From Methyloligella solikamskensis (GTDB lineage: Bacteria; Pseudomonadota; Alphaproteobacteria; Rhizobiales; Methyloligellaceae): a DNA stretch of 64,000 nucleotides. Shown in pieces: positions 18,374 to 26,759 of this stretch. The notes beneath the pieces are model-generated. The model had not been told where the DNA came from and did no database searches. It was given only the letters and a program-made list of their open reading frames with translations. Numbering within the stretch: the first letter of the stretch is position 1; each line of letters starts with the position of its first letter. Made by a program: the position numbers and the translations under genes. The stretch spans positions 186,001 to 250,000 of the forward strand of contig NZ_JBHTJO010000001.1 in the NCBI RefSeq assembly GCF_042676065.1. Direction: 5' to 3'.

Positions 18374-18703
18374 TTAAGCCTCGAGATCCTTCACCCGGGA
18401 GCGGACGACCACGTCGAGGGTCTCCGCATCGCCCTCCAGGCGCACCTGCTTCAGGCGGGACTTGCCGCCCTTCTCCACCGAGACATTGGTGTGAGGCAGG
18501 CCGATCCATTTGGCGATGAGCTTCTCCAGCGCGGAATTGGCCTTGCCGTCTTCCGGCACAGCGCGGACGCGGGCCTTGAGAACCGGCGCGCCGTCGAACT
18601 CCTCGATCCCCTCGACCTGGTCGCGGCCGGATTTCGGCGTCAGCCGGACGGCCAGCAGGACACCTTCGGAATCGCGGCGGAACGGCATGGGTCGTATGGA
18701 CAC
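18374..18703 (-). CDS. yggU: DUF167 (YggU) family protein
   Basis: The 109-residue product carries the DUF167 core: GVLLAVRLTPKSGRDQVEGI, LKARVRAVPEDGKANSALEK, LIAKWIGLPHTNVSVEKGGK and SRLKQVRLEGD. The structure of relatives is a small alpha/beta domain and the role is unknown. It sits 12 nt downstream of yggT; the yggT-yggU pair is conserved in many proteobacteria, supporting a joint envelope or division-related function, which is inference. Confidence 0.9.
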   Translation of the reverse strand: MSIRPMPFRRDSEGVLLAVRLTPKSGRDQVEGIEEFDGAPVLKARVRAVPEDGKANSALEKLIAKWIGLPHTNVSVEKGGKSRLKQVRLEGDAETLDVVVRSRVKDLEA

Positions 18704-18715
18704 TGGTTCGCTCCC

Positions 18716-19012
18716 CTAGCCGAGCACGGCGGGCGCGATGAAGCCCCAAAGGATGACCCTCTGGATGAACATCAAGATGAGGATGAGGATGACCGGCGAG
18801 ATATCGATTCCGCCGAGATTCGGCAGGATCGCGCGTATGGGCCGCAAGGCGGGTTCCGTCAGCCGATAGAGCGTATCTGCGATGGAAAGAACAATCCGGT
18901 TCGACGTGTTGACCACGTTGAAAGCGATCAGCCAGCTCAAAATGGCGCTGGCGATAATCACCCAGATATAGAGCGTAATGAGAAAGTCGATGAATTGTAG
19001 CAGTGCGAGCAT
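18716..19012 (-). CDS. yggT: YggT family integral membrane protein
   Basis: The 98-residue protein has two hydrophobic stretches (LQFIDFLITLYIWVIIASAI and SPVILILILMFIQRVILWGF) flanking the conserved loop LIAFNVVNTSNRI, LYRLTEPALRPIRAILPNLG and GIDISP, which is the YggT signature. Relatives act in cell division, chloroplast nucleoid partition (YlmG) and osmotic resistance. It heads a minus-strand pair with yggU. Confidence 0.93.
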   Translation of the reverse strand: MLALLQFIDFLITLYIWVIIASAILSWLIAFNVVNTSNRIVLSIADTLYRLTEPALRPIRAILPNLGGIDISPVILILILMFIQRVILWGFIAPAVLG

Positions 19013-19202
19013 CGGCGCCTCCGGTTGCGCGCATCATGTAACGGAGTGGGGCGCTTCAGGGCAAGCGCGGAAGGGGCAGCAGGGGGAGACAAGACGAAGC
19101 AAGGTGAACGGGGCGCGAACCGCCTCGGCCGGCCTGCTGGCCCGCTCGCGGGAAGTTGATCGGGAGGCGGCCGGTCCCTCAGCGCCTACCCCCTCGCGTC
19201 GC
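19013..19202. other. intergenic region between yggT and the tRNA-Ala promoter
   Basis: I see no gene here. The stretch must contain the minus-strand yggT promoter, but no clear -35/-10 pair was found on that strand. Confidence 0.35.
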
Positions 19203-19231
19203 TTGACAGGGAACGGGCCCGCTCCCTATAT
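19203..19231 (+). promoter_or_regulatory. sigma-70 promoter of tRNA-Ala
   Basis: TTGACA (19203-19208) and CTATAT (19226-19231) are spaced by exactly 17 bp. This is the best housekeeping promoter seen in the window. Start of transcription would be near 19238, about 80 nt before the mature tRNA, with a GC-rich segment between. Confidence 0.8.
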
Positions 19232-19319
19232 GGCCCCATCTCCGATGCGGACCGTTCCCAAGCGGTCTTGGCGCTTCGGAGACACATTTCGGCGGGCGAT
19301 CCACCGACCTGCCTTATCT

Positions 19320-19395
19320 GGGGCCGTAGCTCAGTTGGGAGAGCGCAGCAATCGCACTGCTGAGGTCAGGGGTTCGACTCCCCTCGGCTCCACCA
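19320..19395 (+). tRNA. tRNA-Ala (anticodon CGC)
   Basis: The 76-nt sequence folds as a cloverleaf. The acceptor arms are GGGGCCG and CGGCTCC, the D arm contains AGCTCAGTTGGGAGAGC, the anticodon stem is CAGCA/TGCTG around loop ATCGCAC with CGC at 34-36, and the T arm is AGGGG-TTCGACT-CCCCT. The 3' CCA is encoded. CGC reads the GCG alanine codon. Confidence 0.97.
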
Positions 19396-19399
19396 TTTA

Positions 19400-19640
19400 T
19401 CTATCTCACGGCAGTTCGCTTCGCTCACGCCTCCGATGGGGCGCGCTGACCGCGCGGCGCCCAGTCGGGCTTGCGAGCGCTGAAGCGCTCGATCTTTCTC
19501 TCACGACGTATCGCGTCTGCGAGGGCGCGGCCTGACCGGCCGGCGGGCAGTTGCCCTTGCGAGCGCTGAGGCGCTCGGTATCTCGCTCACGATCATTCGC
19601 GGCGTTCGCGTCTGCGAAAGCGCGGGCTGGCCGCTCCCTA
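19400..19640. repeat. imperfect tandem repeat of about 86 nt downstream of tRNA-Ala
   Basis: Two units begin at about 19471 and 19557, each starting TTGCGAGCGCTGARGCGCTC and each continuing with CTCTCACGA/CTCGCTCACGA, a CGCGTCTGCGA motif and a GCGCGGSCTG motif. A partial, diverged third unit precedes them from about 19405. Each full unit carries a perfect 8-bp palindrome (CGAGCGCT-GA-AGCGCTCG at 19474-19491; the second at 19560-19577 has one G/A change). It fills the gap between tRNA-Ala and the minus-strand SMR gene and encodes nothing evident. Confidence 0.75.
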
Positions 19641-19982
19641 ATGCGGCGTGACCTTGGAGAAGCCGTTGACGATCACGACGCCGGCGACGATCAGCGCGAT
19701 GCCGATTGCGGCGGGCCAGTCGAGCTTCTGATCGAAAACCACGTAGCCGAAGATTGCGATCAGAATGATGCCGACGCCGCCCCAGGTGGCGTAGGCGATG
19801 CCGATCGGCACGGCGCGCAGCGCAAGCGCAAGGCAGTAGAACGACGCTATGTAGGCGGCGAGCATGACGAGAGACGGCCCCACCCTGGTGAATTGATGGG
19901 ACGCCTGAAGCGCCATCGTGCCGACCGTTTCCAGAACGATGGCGAGAAGAAGCGCCGCGTAGGCGAGCAGTGTCGGATGCAT
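19638..19982 (-). CDS. small multidrug resistance (SMR/EmrE-type) transporter
   Basis: The 114-residue protein has four transmembrane helices. The essential membrane-embedded glutamate is in LLAIVLETVGTMALQAS (residue 18). AYIASFYCLALALRAVPIGI and AYATWGGVGIILIAIFGYVV are family hallmarks of helices 2-3, and LDWPAAIGIALIVAGVVIVN is helix 4. SMR proteins pump cationic drugs or guanidinium in exchange for protons as antiparallel dimers. It is unclear from sequence whether this one is the Qac or the guanidinium-exporting (Gdx) type. It is separated by 15 nt from the upstream dehydrogenase gene and may be cotranscribed. Confidence 0.93.
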   Translation of the reverse strand: MHPTLLAYAALLLAIVLETVGTMALQASHQFTRVGPSLVMLAAYIASFYCLALALRAVPIGIAYATWGGVGIILIAIFGYVVFDQKLDWPAAIGIALIVAGVVIVNGFSKVTPH

Positions 19983-19997
19983 GTTTGACCGTTTTTC

Positions 19998-20897
19998 TTA
20001 GTTTGTCCGCTGGCTTACGGGGATTTGCGTCTGCTCGTCGGTGTCCTTGCCGGGAATGGGGCCAGGGGGAAGGGCGATGCCGTCTTCCCCCAGAACGCGG
20101 AAAAGCATGCCCATGAAGGGCACCAGGATGAAATTCGGCGTGAAGTGGCCGAGAAGCGCGAGCAGTTTGTTGCGGATGCCTGGGACGATGATCTTGCCGC
20201 CGCGCATGAAGGCGCGATAGCCGCGGGAGGCCACCTGCTCCGGCGTCATGACAGGCAGCATGTAGAGATAGCGCGAATAGGTGGCGCCGGCCTTGCCGTG
20301 CAGATCCGTGGCGATGACGCCCGGCACCAGGGCCGAGACGGTTACCCCCGAATACATGAGCTCGTAGGCGAGCCCCCGGCTGAAGGCGGTGACGAAGGAC
20401 TTCGAGGCAGCGTAGTTCAGCTCGTAGGGCGTGGGCTGGAAGCCGGTCATGGAGCTGACATTCATGATGCGCCCATGGCCGCGGGCCAGCATGCCGATCA
20501 TCAGGCGGCGGGTCAGGTCGACGACCGCGCCGATATTCAGATCGACCATCTTCAGAAGCGTCTCGCGGTCGCCGTCCTGGAAGAAGCCGCCGAGCGCAAG
20601 GGCGGCGTTGTTCACCAGGAATTCCGCGTGCAGCCCCTTTTCTTGGAGCGCAGCCTCAACGCCAGCACGTCCTTCCGGAACGCTGAGATCCTGTGAGGTG
20701 GTCTCTACCGTCACCCCATGGGCCTTGGAGAGCTCGTCTGCCGCTTTCGCAAGCTTGTCCGCGCTGCGGGCGACGAGGAGGAGATCGTGGCCGTCCTTGG
20801 CGAATTGATGGGCCAGGGCGAGGCCGAGCCCTTCCGTGCCGCCGGTGATCACGGCGACCGGTTTGGTGTCGCTCTTCGCCTGGGGCGCGCTCTCCAT
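19998..20897 (-). CDS. short-chain dehydrogenase/reductase (SDR) family oxidoreductase
   Basis: From the ATG at 20897, which has GAGGG 7 nt upstream, the product has 299 residues; an in-frame start at 20963 is less likely. The cofactor site is VAVITGGTEGLGLALAHQFA, a TGxxxGxG loop, with VLVARS-type residues after strand 2 that favour NADP. NNAALALGGFF is the NNAG equivalent. The catalytic residues are S in MNVSSMTGFQ and Y/K in YELNYAASKSFV. The C-terminal extension (NKLLALLGHFTPNFILVPFM) is hydrophobic and could contact the membrane, as in the DltE/17-beta-HSD12-like group. The substrate is unknown. Confidence 0.87.
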   Translation of the reverse strand: MESAPQAKSDTKPVAVITGGTEGLGLALAHQFAKDGHDLLLVARSADKLAKAADELSKAHGVTVETTSQDLSVPEGRAGVEAALQEKGLHAEFLVNNAALALGGFFQDGDRETLLKMVDLNIGAVVDLTRRLMIGMLARGHGRIMNVSSMTGFQPTPYELNYAASKSFVTAFSRGLAYELMYSGVTVSALVPGVIATDLHGKAGATYSRYLYMLPVMTPEQVASRGYRAFMRGGKIIVPGIRNKLLALLGHFTPNFILVPFMGMLFRVLGEDGIALPPGPIPGKDTDEQTQIPVSQRTN

Positions 20898-21140
20898 AGT
20901 TTTCCCTCGCGTCGTAACGTCGATCTCGCTCGATCCTGGCTCGGGCCCATCTGCCTCAGCCAATCATGCCTTGGCCGGTCTTGCTTTGACCGCTCATGCC
21001 ATCGACCGATCCTGCCATTGGCCGATCCTGGCCTGGCTTGGAGCGTTATAAGCCATGTGCTCCGCCCTTTCAGCGCTCACGCCCCAATGGTCTAATGTCG
21101 CAGCGCCATATGAACAAAGCTTAGAAAAGGGGTGGTTACC

Positions 21141-22136
21141 ATGGTTCGGACCGTTGGCGGGAGAGTTCGAGGCGGCGGGATTGCCGCCGCTGTGGTCCTT
21201 CTCTTGGCGCTGGGCACGCCATTGGCATCGCCGGCGGCGGCCGAGATGACACTTCGCGAGGCCGTGCTGGCCCAGAGCGGCAAATATCTCGAAGCGCCCG
21301 ATATCGAAGGCGAGACCAAGGGTGTGAGCATTGAGGTGGGCTCCATCGACGAGCCGACGGAGCCGGTCTCTATCTCCAAGGGCGATGTCTCGGCCGAAGT
21401 CTCCTACGAGGAGACCCAACCAGGCGAGGATGCCGCGTTCTCGTCCACGGTGACGGTCCTGGAGGGCGGCGAGAAGGTCGCCGAGATCGAGATCGACGAA
21501 TACAGCACCCGCTATCCCTATCCGGTGCAGATCGTGGAGATGGACCCGGCCAACGATACGCCGGAGGTGGTGGTCTCGACCTATACGGGCGGCGCACATT
21601 GCTGTGGGGTGCCGCAAGTTGCCACCAAGAATGCCGGGGCCGACACCTGGTCGGTGGTCGATCTGGGCGAGTTCGACGGAGAACCACCCCTGGCGAAAGA
21701 CTATAACGGCGACGGCCGGTCGGAATTCATCGTCGACGACAACGCCTTCCTCTACACCTTCGGGGCTTACGCCTTCTCCGTGGCGCCTCAGGTCATTCTC
21801 GTCATCGAGGACGGCGAGGTGAAGAATGTCAGCGCCGATCCGGCATACGAAGCCGTCCAGAAGAGCTGGATGAAACAGCTCGTCGATATTGCCCGCAACG
21901 ACTACGCCAACGCCTATCTCGCCGGCTATGTGGCCCAGAAGAGCCTGCTGGGCGAGGGTGAGGGGGCGTGGAAGCTGATGCTGAAGCATTACGACAAGAC
22001 AGACGATTGGGGCCTGCAGGCCTGCGACAAGCCGCTGACCGATGCGGGCGTGTGTCCGGGCAAGGAGGTCACCCTCCCCTATCCGAAGATGCTCAAACGG
22101 GTTCTTAGGGAAAACGGATACAAAATCGGCGGTTGA
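21141..22136 (+). CDS. exported protein of unknown function
   Basis: The 331-residue product begins with a signal peptide (about residues 1-35, GIAAAVVLLLALGTPLASPA ending AAAE). After an N-terminal segment with acidic beta-rich sequence comes the striking motif VVVSTYTGGAHCCGVPQVAT, then an FG-GAP/VCBS-like segment KDYNGDGRSEFIVDDNAFLY. The TGGAHCC motif with two adjacent cysteines recurs in a group of uncharacterised bacterial exported proteins that have this repeat-like calcium-site sequence. Two further cysteines (LQACDKPLTDAGVCPGKE) may form a disulphide. I chose ATG 21141 after AGGGGTGG; GTG 21132 is possible. It stands alone upstream of ku. Confidence 0.75.
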   Translation: MVRTVGGRVRGGGIAAAVVLLLALGTPLASPAAAEMTLREAVLAQSGKYLEAPDIEGETKGVSIEVGSIDEPTEPVSISKGDVSAEVSYEETQPGEDAAFSSTVTVLEGGEKVAEIEIDEYSTRYPYPVQIVEMDPANDTPEVVVSTYTGGAHCCGVPQVATKNAGADTWSVVDLGEFDGEPPLAKDYNGDGRSEFIVDDNAFLYTFGAYAFSVAPQVILVIEDGEVKNVSADPAYEAVQKSWMKQLVDIARNDYANAYLAGYVAQKSLLGEGEGAWKLMLKHYDKTDDWGLQACDKPLTDAGVCPGKEVTLPYPKMLKRVLRENGYKIGG

Positions 22137-22244
22137 GACGCGGAGATCCACCAACCCGCCGGGAACCGGGCGGTTGCAAGCTCCGTTGACTCATTTTTGG
22201 CGGCCTGAAGAGGCTGCCCTTACCTGTCGAGGAGTATTTGCGTC

Positions 22245-23129
22245 ATGGCGTTGCCCCGCCCCTATTGGACCGGCCAATTGCGGCTGTCCCTGGTGACCAT
22301 CCCGGTCAAGCTCTACTCCGCCACGAGCTCCGAGCGGCAGATCGCGCTGCATCAGATTCACGAGCCTTCGGGAAAGCGCATCCGCTATCAGAAGGTGGCG
22401 CCGGGCGTCGGCCCCGTGGATACGGACGAGATCATCAAGGGGTTCGAGTACGAGAAGGGCAAATACGTCCTGCTCGAGCCGGAAGAGATCGACGAGCTGA
22501 AGCTTGAAAGCAAGCAGACGATCGAGCTGGTCCGGTTCGTGGAGCAGTCGGAGATTGATCCTCGCTATTTCGAAAAGCCCTACTATGTGCTGCCCGACGG
22601 CGAGAATGCCGAAGAGGGCTATGCGGTCATCCAGAAGGCCTTGAGCGAAGCCAAGAAGGTGGGGCTCGGCCAGGTGGTCATGCGCGGCAAGAGCAGCCTT
22701 GTGGGCATCAAACCCTGCGGCAAGGGGCTGCTCTTGGAGATGCTGCGCCAGGCGGACGAGGTGCGCGCGGCCGATCAGTTCTTCGACGAGCTCCCGGACG
22801 TGAAGGTCGACAAGGAAGCGCTGGAGCTCGGCGAAGAGCTCATCAAGCGCAAGACCGGCCCGTTCGAGCCGGAGAAGTTCAAGGACGACTACACCGACGC
22901 CATGTGGGAGTTGATCCACGCCAAGATCGAAAAGCGCGAGCCGGAGTTCATCGCCGAGGCGCCGGCGTCCGGCAAGGTTATCAACATCATGGATGCGCTG
23001 AAGAAGAGCGTCGGCGATCAGGACAACAAGAAGTCGTCGTCCAAATCCCGGTCGACGAAATCGAAATCCACCAAAAGCACGGCGAAGAACGACAACAAGA
23101 GCAAGACGCCGCGGAAGAAATCAGCGTAA
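22245..23129 (+). CDS. ku: Ku protein, DNA end-binding factor of NHEJ
   Basis: Bacterial Ku forms a homodimer ring that threads onto double-strand breaks and recruits LigD. The 294-residue product has the Ku core: PYWTGQLRLSLVTIPVKLYS, LHQIHEPSGKRIRYQKVAPG, EIIKGFEYEKGKYVLLEPEE, YYVLPDGENAEEGYAVIQKA, LSEAKKVGLGQVVMRGKSSL and FKDDYTDAMWELIHAKIEKR. The C-terminus is a lysine/serine-rich tail (KKSSSKSRSTKSKSTKSTAK) of the sort that binds DNA outside the ring. The ATG follows GAGGAG. The stop lies 6 nt before ligD, so the pair forms one operon. Confidence 0.96.
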   Translation: MALPRPYWTGQLRLSLVTIPVKLYSATSSERQIALHQIHEPSGKRIRYQKVAPGVGPVDTDEIIKGFEYEKGKYVLLEPEEIDELKLESKQTIELVRFVEQSEIDPRYFEKPYYVLPDGENAEEGYAVIQKALSEAKKVGLGQVVMRGKSSLVGIKPCGKGLLLEMLRQADEVRAADQFFDELPDVKVDKEALELGEELIKRKTGPFEPEKFKDDYTDAMWELIHAKIEKREPEFIAEAPASGKVINIMDALKKSVGDQDNKKSSSKSRSTKSKSTKSTAKNDNKSKTPRKKSA

Positions 23130-23135
23130 TCCGCC

Positions 23136-25724
23136 ATGGCGAGCCTCGACGATCAGGACCTTCTCGCCGAGTACCGGTCGCGGCGGGATTTCGACAAGAC
23201 GCCGGAGCCGAAGGCGAAGCGCAACAAGAAATCCGGCAATAGCTTCGTCATCCAGAAGCATGCCGCGACCCGCACCCATTTCGATTTCCGGCTGGAGCTG
23301 GACGGTGTGCTGAAGAGCTGGGCCGTGACCAAGGGGCCGAGCTTCGACACCTCGCAAAAGCGCCTCGCGGTCCGCACCGAGGACCACCCGCTCGCCTACG
23401 GCACGTTCGAAGGCGTGATCCCCAAGGGCGAATATGGCGGCGGCCCGGTCATGCTGTGGGACCGAGGCACCTGGGAGCCGGTGGGCGATCCTCATAAGGG
23501 CCTGGAGAAAGGCCATCTCGATTTTATCCTCCATGGGACACGCCTAAAAGGCGAGTGGCATCTGGTCCGCATGAAGAAGGACAAGCGCGGGGGCAAACGC
23601 GAGAACTGGCTGCTGATCAAGGCGTCGGACAAGTATGCCGAGGACGGCAGCGAGCCGACGCAAGACTACGAGACCAGCGTGGAGAGCGGCCGCGACATGG
23701 ATCAGATCCGGACCGGCGAGAGCGCGGTCTGGTCTTCCGACAAATCCAAGAAGCCGGGCGCGAGCAAGGCCGGCAAGAAGCGCTGGCACGGCAAGCCGCC
23801 CCCGCCCAGCCGCAAGGCGACAGCGCCGGAATTCATCTCACCGCAGCTTGCGGCCCTCGACGACGAGGTGCCGGAAGGCGACGACTGGCTGCATGAGGTG
23901 AAGTTCGACGGCTACCGCATCCAGGCACGCAAAGAAGGCGACCGGGTCACGCTTTACAGCCGCAGCGGACTGGACTGGACGGTGCGGTTCCCCGCCATCG
24001 CCAAGGCGCTGACCAAGCTACCTTGCAAGGAAGCGCTGATCGACGGCGAGGCGGCGTTCGTGCTGGAGAACGGGCTGACGGATTTCAAATCTCTGCAGGA
24101 GCATATCGATACGGACAATCCGGCGATCCGCTACTACGCATTCGATCTCCTGGAACTCGACGGCAAGGACCTGAAGAAGGAGCCTCTGGCCGAGCGGAAG
24201 GAAAAGCTGCAGGCGCTCTTCACCAAAAAGAAGCTGCCCGACCGGCTGATCTATTCCGACCATATTCGCGGTCAGGGCGAGGCGTTCTTCGGCCAGGCCT
24301 GCCGGACGGAACTTGAAGGCATCATCTCCAAACGGGCGAACGCGCCCTACAAGTCGGGCCGCAGCAAGACCTGGCTGAAGGTCAAATGCGGGCGCCGGGC
24401 GGAGTTCGTGATCGGCGGGTATTCGAAGTCGAGCGCGCAAGGACGCCCGTTCGCATCGCTTTTGCTGGGCACCTACCAGGACGGCAACTTCGTCTTCGCG
24501 GGCAAGGTCGGCACCGGCTTCAACACCGGCGACATGAAGCGGCTGGCGGCCAAGTTCGAGAAGCTGACCCGGAAGACCCCGCCCTTCGCCGAGGTGCCCT
24601 CAGCCGACAAGCGCGACGCGGTTTGGCTGACCCCGAAGCTCGTCTGCGAGATCGCCTTTACGGAATGGACCAAGGATGGGCGTTTGCGCCATCCAAGCTT
24701 CCAGGGTTTGCGAGAGGACAAGCCGGCCGAAGACGTGACCCGCGATCCGCCGGAGAAGGAGGTCGGCGAGATGGCCGAGAAACCGAGTGAGCCGCCGGCG
24801 AAAACCATCCAGAAGAAGGGTGGCAAGCCGCAAGATGAGTTTGCGGGGGTGACGCTCACCAGTCCGGACCGGGTGCTGTTCCCGCAGCAGGATCTCACCA
24901 AGCGGGACATCGCCGAGTATTACGAGACCGTGGCCGAGGCGATGCTGCCTTATGTGGTGAATCGGCCGATCAGCCTGGTGCGCTGTCCGGAAGGCCGCAC
25001 GCAGGAATGCTTTTTCCAGCGCCACGCCATGAAGGGAATGAGCAAAACGATCAAAGAAATCGCGATCCCCGGCGGCGAGACGAAGAAGAAATATCTCTAT
25101 ATCGACGACGCGGCGGGGCTGTTCAGCCTGGTGCAGATCGGCGTGCTGGAGATCCACGATTGGGGCGTCTCCATCAAGAAACTGGATAAGCCCGACCGTC
25201 TGGTCTTCGACCTCGACCCGGATGAGGGGCTCGATTTGGAGACCCTGAAAGCGGCGGCCATCGAGACCCGGGACTTCCTGGCGGATCTGGGCCTCACGAG
25301 CTTCCTGAAATCCACCGGCGGCAAGGGGCTGCATGTGGTGGCGCCGATCACGGCGCGGTCCGGCTGGGATGAGGTGAAGGAATTTGCCAAGGCGGTGGCC
25401 GATGCGCTGGTGACCGCGCGGGGCGACCGCTACACGGCCAACATGTCCAAGCGCGCCCGCAAGGGAAAGATCTTCGTCGATTATCTGCGCAATCAGCGGG
25501 GCGGCTCGGCGATCGTCAATTTCTCCACCCGGGCCCGGGAAGGCGCGCCGGTTGCCTGCCCTCTACGTTGGGACGAGCTCGGGGGGCTGAAGACGCCTTC
25601 CCCCTATACGGTGGAGACCCTGCCGAAGCGGCTGGCTTCACTGAAAGGCGATCCTTGGGAGGGCTTCTTCAAAACGCGCCAGTCCATCACCAAGAAGGCG
25701 AAGAAAGACTTGGGGCTCGAGTAG
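23136..25724 (+). CDS. ligD: multifunctional ATP-dependent DNA ligase LigD
   Basis: The 862-residue protein performs end processing, fill-in and sealing in NHEJ. Domains run phosphoesterase, ligase, polymerase. The 3'-phosphoesterase is at about 35-190 (FVIQKHAATRTHFDFRLELD and YGTFEGVIPKGEYGGGPVML). The ligase is at about 225-530, with adenylated Lys256 in VKFDGYRIQAR, then LIDGEAAF, LEGIISKRANAPYKSGRS and TWLKVKCGRRAEFVIGGY. The primase-like polymerase is at about 570-862, with metal-binding Asp692 and Asp694 in VFDLDPDEGLD, and STGGKGLHVVAPI. This order matches Pseudomonas and rhizobial LigD. It follows ku by 6 nt and meets the next gene tail to tail. Confidence 0.96.
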   Translation: MASLDDQDLLAEYRSRRDFDKTPEPKAKRNKKSGNSFVIQKHAATRTHFDFRLELDGVLKSWAVTKGPSFDTSQKRLAVRTEDHPLAYGTFEGVIPKGEYGGGPVMLWDRGTWEPVGDPHKGLEKGHLDFILHGTRLKGEWHLVRMKKDKRGGKRENWLLIKASDKYAEDGSEPTQDYETSVESGRDMDQIRTGESAVWSSDKSKKPGASKAGKKRWHGKPPPPSRKATAPEFISPQLAALDDEVPEGDDWLHEVKFDGYRIQARKEGDRVTLYSRSGLDWTVRFPAIAKALTKLPCKEALIDGEAAFVLENGLTDFKSLQEHIDTDNPAIRYYAFDLLELDGKDLKKEPLAERKEKLQALFTKKKLPDRLIYSDHIRGQGEAFFGQACRTELEGIISKRANAPYKSGRSKTWLKVKCGRRAEFVIGGYSKSSAQGRPFASLLLGTYQDGNFVFAGKVGTGFNTGDMKRLAAKFEKLTRKTPPFAEVPSADKRDAVWLTPKLVCEIAFTEWTKDGRLRHPSFQGLREDKPAEDVTRDPPEKEVGEMAEKPSEPPAKTIQKKGGKPQDEFAGVTLTSPDRVLFPQQDLTKRDIAEYYETVAEAMLPYVVNRPISLVRCPEGRTQECFFQRHAMKGMSKTIKEIAIPGGETKKKYLYIDDAAGLFSLVQIGVLEIHDWGVSIKKLDKPDRLVFDLDPDEGLDLETLKAAAIETRDFLADLGLTSFLKSTGGKGLHVVAPITARSGWDEVKEFAKAVADALVTARGDRYTANMSKRARKGKIFVDYLRNQRGGSAIVNFSTRAREGAPVACPLRWDELGGLKTPSPYTVETLPKRLASLKGDPWEGFFKTRQSITKKAKKDLGLE

Positions 25725-25739
25725 GCCCGGACGAGACGG

Positions 25740-26681
25740 CTATGTCGGTTCGTCGGGCAGCGGCTCGCGCGTCCTTCCATCGTCCCGCTCGCGCGCCCGC
25801 AGCTTGTTATGGATGTCGGTCGCGGCCAAGGCGCCCTCGGCCTGGGCAATGGAGATCTGGTTCAGGCCAAGCACAAGATCGCCTGCCGCATAAAGCCCTG
25901 CGACGCTGGTCTCCATATGGCGGTTCACCTGCATGCAAGCATCGTCGTTGGTGGCCGCACCCGCCCTGTGAGCGAGCTCGCTCCGGGGCGTAAGTCCCAG
26001 CGCGCCGTAGATCACATCGAAGCGATGCTCCTCGCCGGCGATGCCCAGAGCTTCAATGGTATCGTTCTCGATATGAACCTGGTCGATTACGGATTCCATC
26101 AGCTCGATGCCGTCCTGCTTCAGCGCGGCCCGGTCGTCCGCCGAGAGCGGATTGTCGGGGTCGAGATGGATCAGGGTGACGTCCTCGGAATAGGTGGTCA
26201 GGAACTGGGCTTCCCGGACGCCTTTCGGCCCCTTGCCGAGAATGCCGATGCGCTTGCCGATCACCTCGTAGGCATCGCAGACCGGGCAAAGCCGGATGAG
26301 CCCGCGATCCACAGCGCCTTCCACACCGGGCAAATCGGGATCGTTGTCCTTGGAGCCTGAGGCGAGAATGACGAAGGGCGCGCGGATTTCTCCTTCGGAC
26401 GTCTCGAGTACGAAGCCGTCCGCCCCCCGCTCCAGATCGGTGACGCGAGCCTTCAGGAACTGAGCGCCGTAGTCCGCCGCCTGTTCCCGGATTCGCGCAA
26501 CGAGCTTGTCGCCCTCAATGCCGCCGGGGAAGCCCGGATGGTTATGGGTCTTTGGAATGCGCTCCGCGCGGCCCGTGCCATCGTCGATCACGAGGGCCTT
26601 GCGGCGAAAGCGGCCCAGATAGATCGCGGCGCTGAGCCCTGCCGGCCCTCCCCCGATGATCACTGCGTCCCAATCCGGCAT
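25740..26681 (-). CDS. thioredoxin-reductase-like NAD(P)/FAD-dependent oxidoreductase
   Basis: The 313-residue product has an N-terminal FAD loop (WDAVIIGGGPAGLSAAIYLG), a second nucleotide loop (KRIGILGKGPKGVREAQFL) and the C-terminal FAD contact GLYAAGDLVLGLNQISIAQA. Between the loops it has RLCPVCDAYEV, a CxxC pair at the position of the redox-active CATC of thioredoxin reductase. The second nucleotide loop reads GKGPKG in place of the usual GxGxxG/A. Enzymes of this variant are often annotated as thioredoxin reductase, but the altered CxxC context leaves the acceptor uncertain. It overlaps nothing and ends 15 nt from ligD, convergently. Confidence 0.82.
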   Translation of the reverse strand: MPDWDAVIIGGGPAGLSAAIYLGRFRRKALVIDDGTGRAERIPKTHNHPGFPGGIEGDKLVARIREQAADYGAQFLKARVTDLERGADGFVLETSEGEIRAPFVILASGSKDNDPDLPGVEGAVDRGLIRLCPVCDAYEVIGKRIGILGKGPKGVREAQFLTTYSEDVTLIHLDPDNPLSADDRAALKQDGIELMESVIDQVHIENDTIEALGIAGEEHRFDVIYGALGLTPRSELAHRAGAATNDDACMQVNRHMETSVAGLYAAGDLVLGLNQISIAQAEGALAATDIHNKLRARERDDGRTREPLPDEPT

Positions 26682-26759
26682 TTTTCTTTACTCCCGCTTA
26701 GAGATTGCGGCGCTTCAGCATTGAAAATTTATTCACTGAATCTCGCGCATTTTAGCGGC

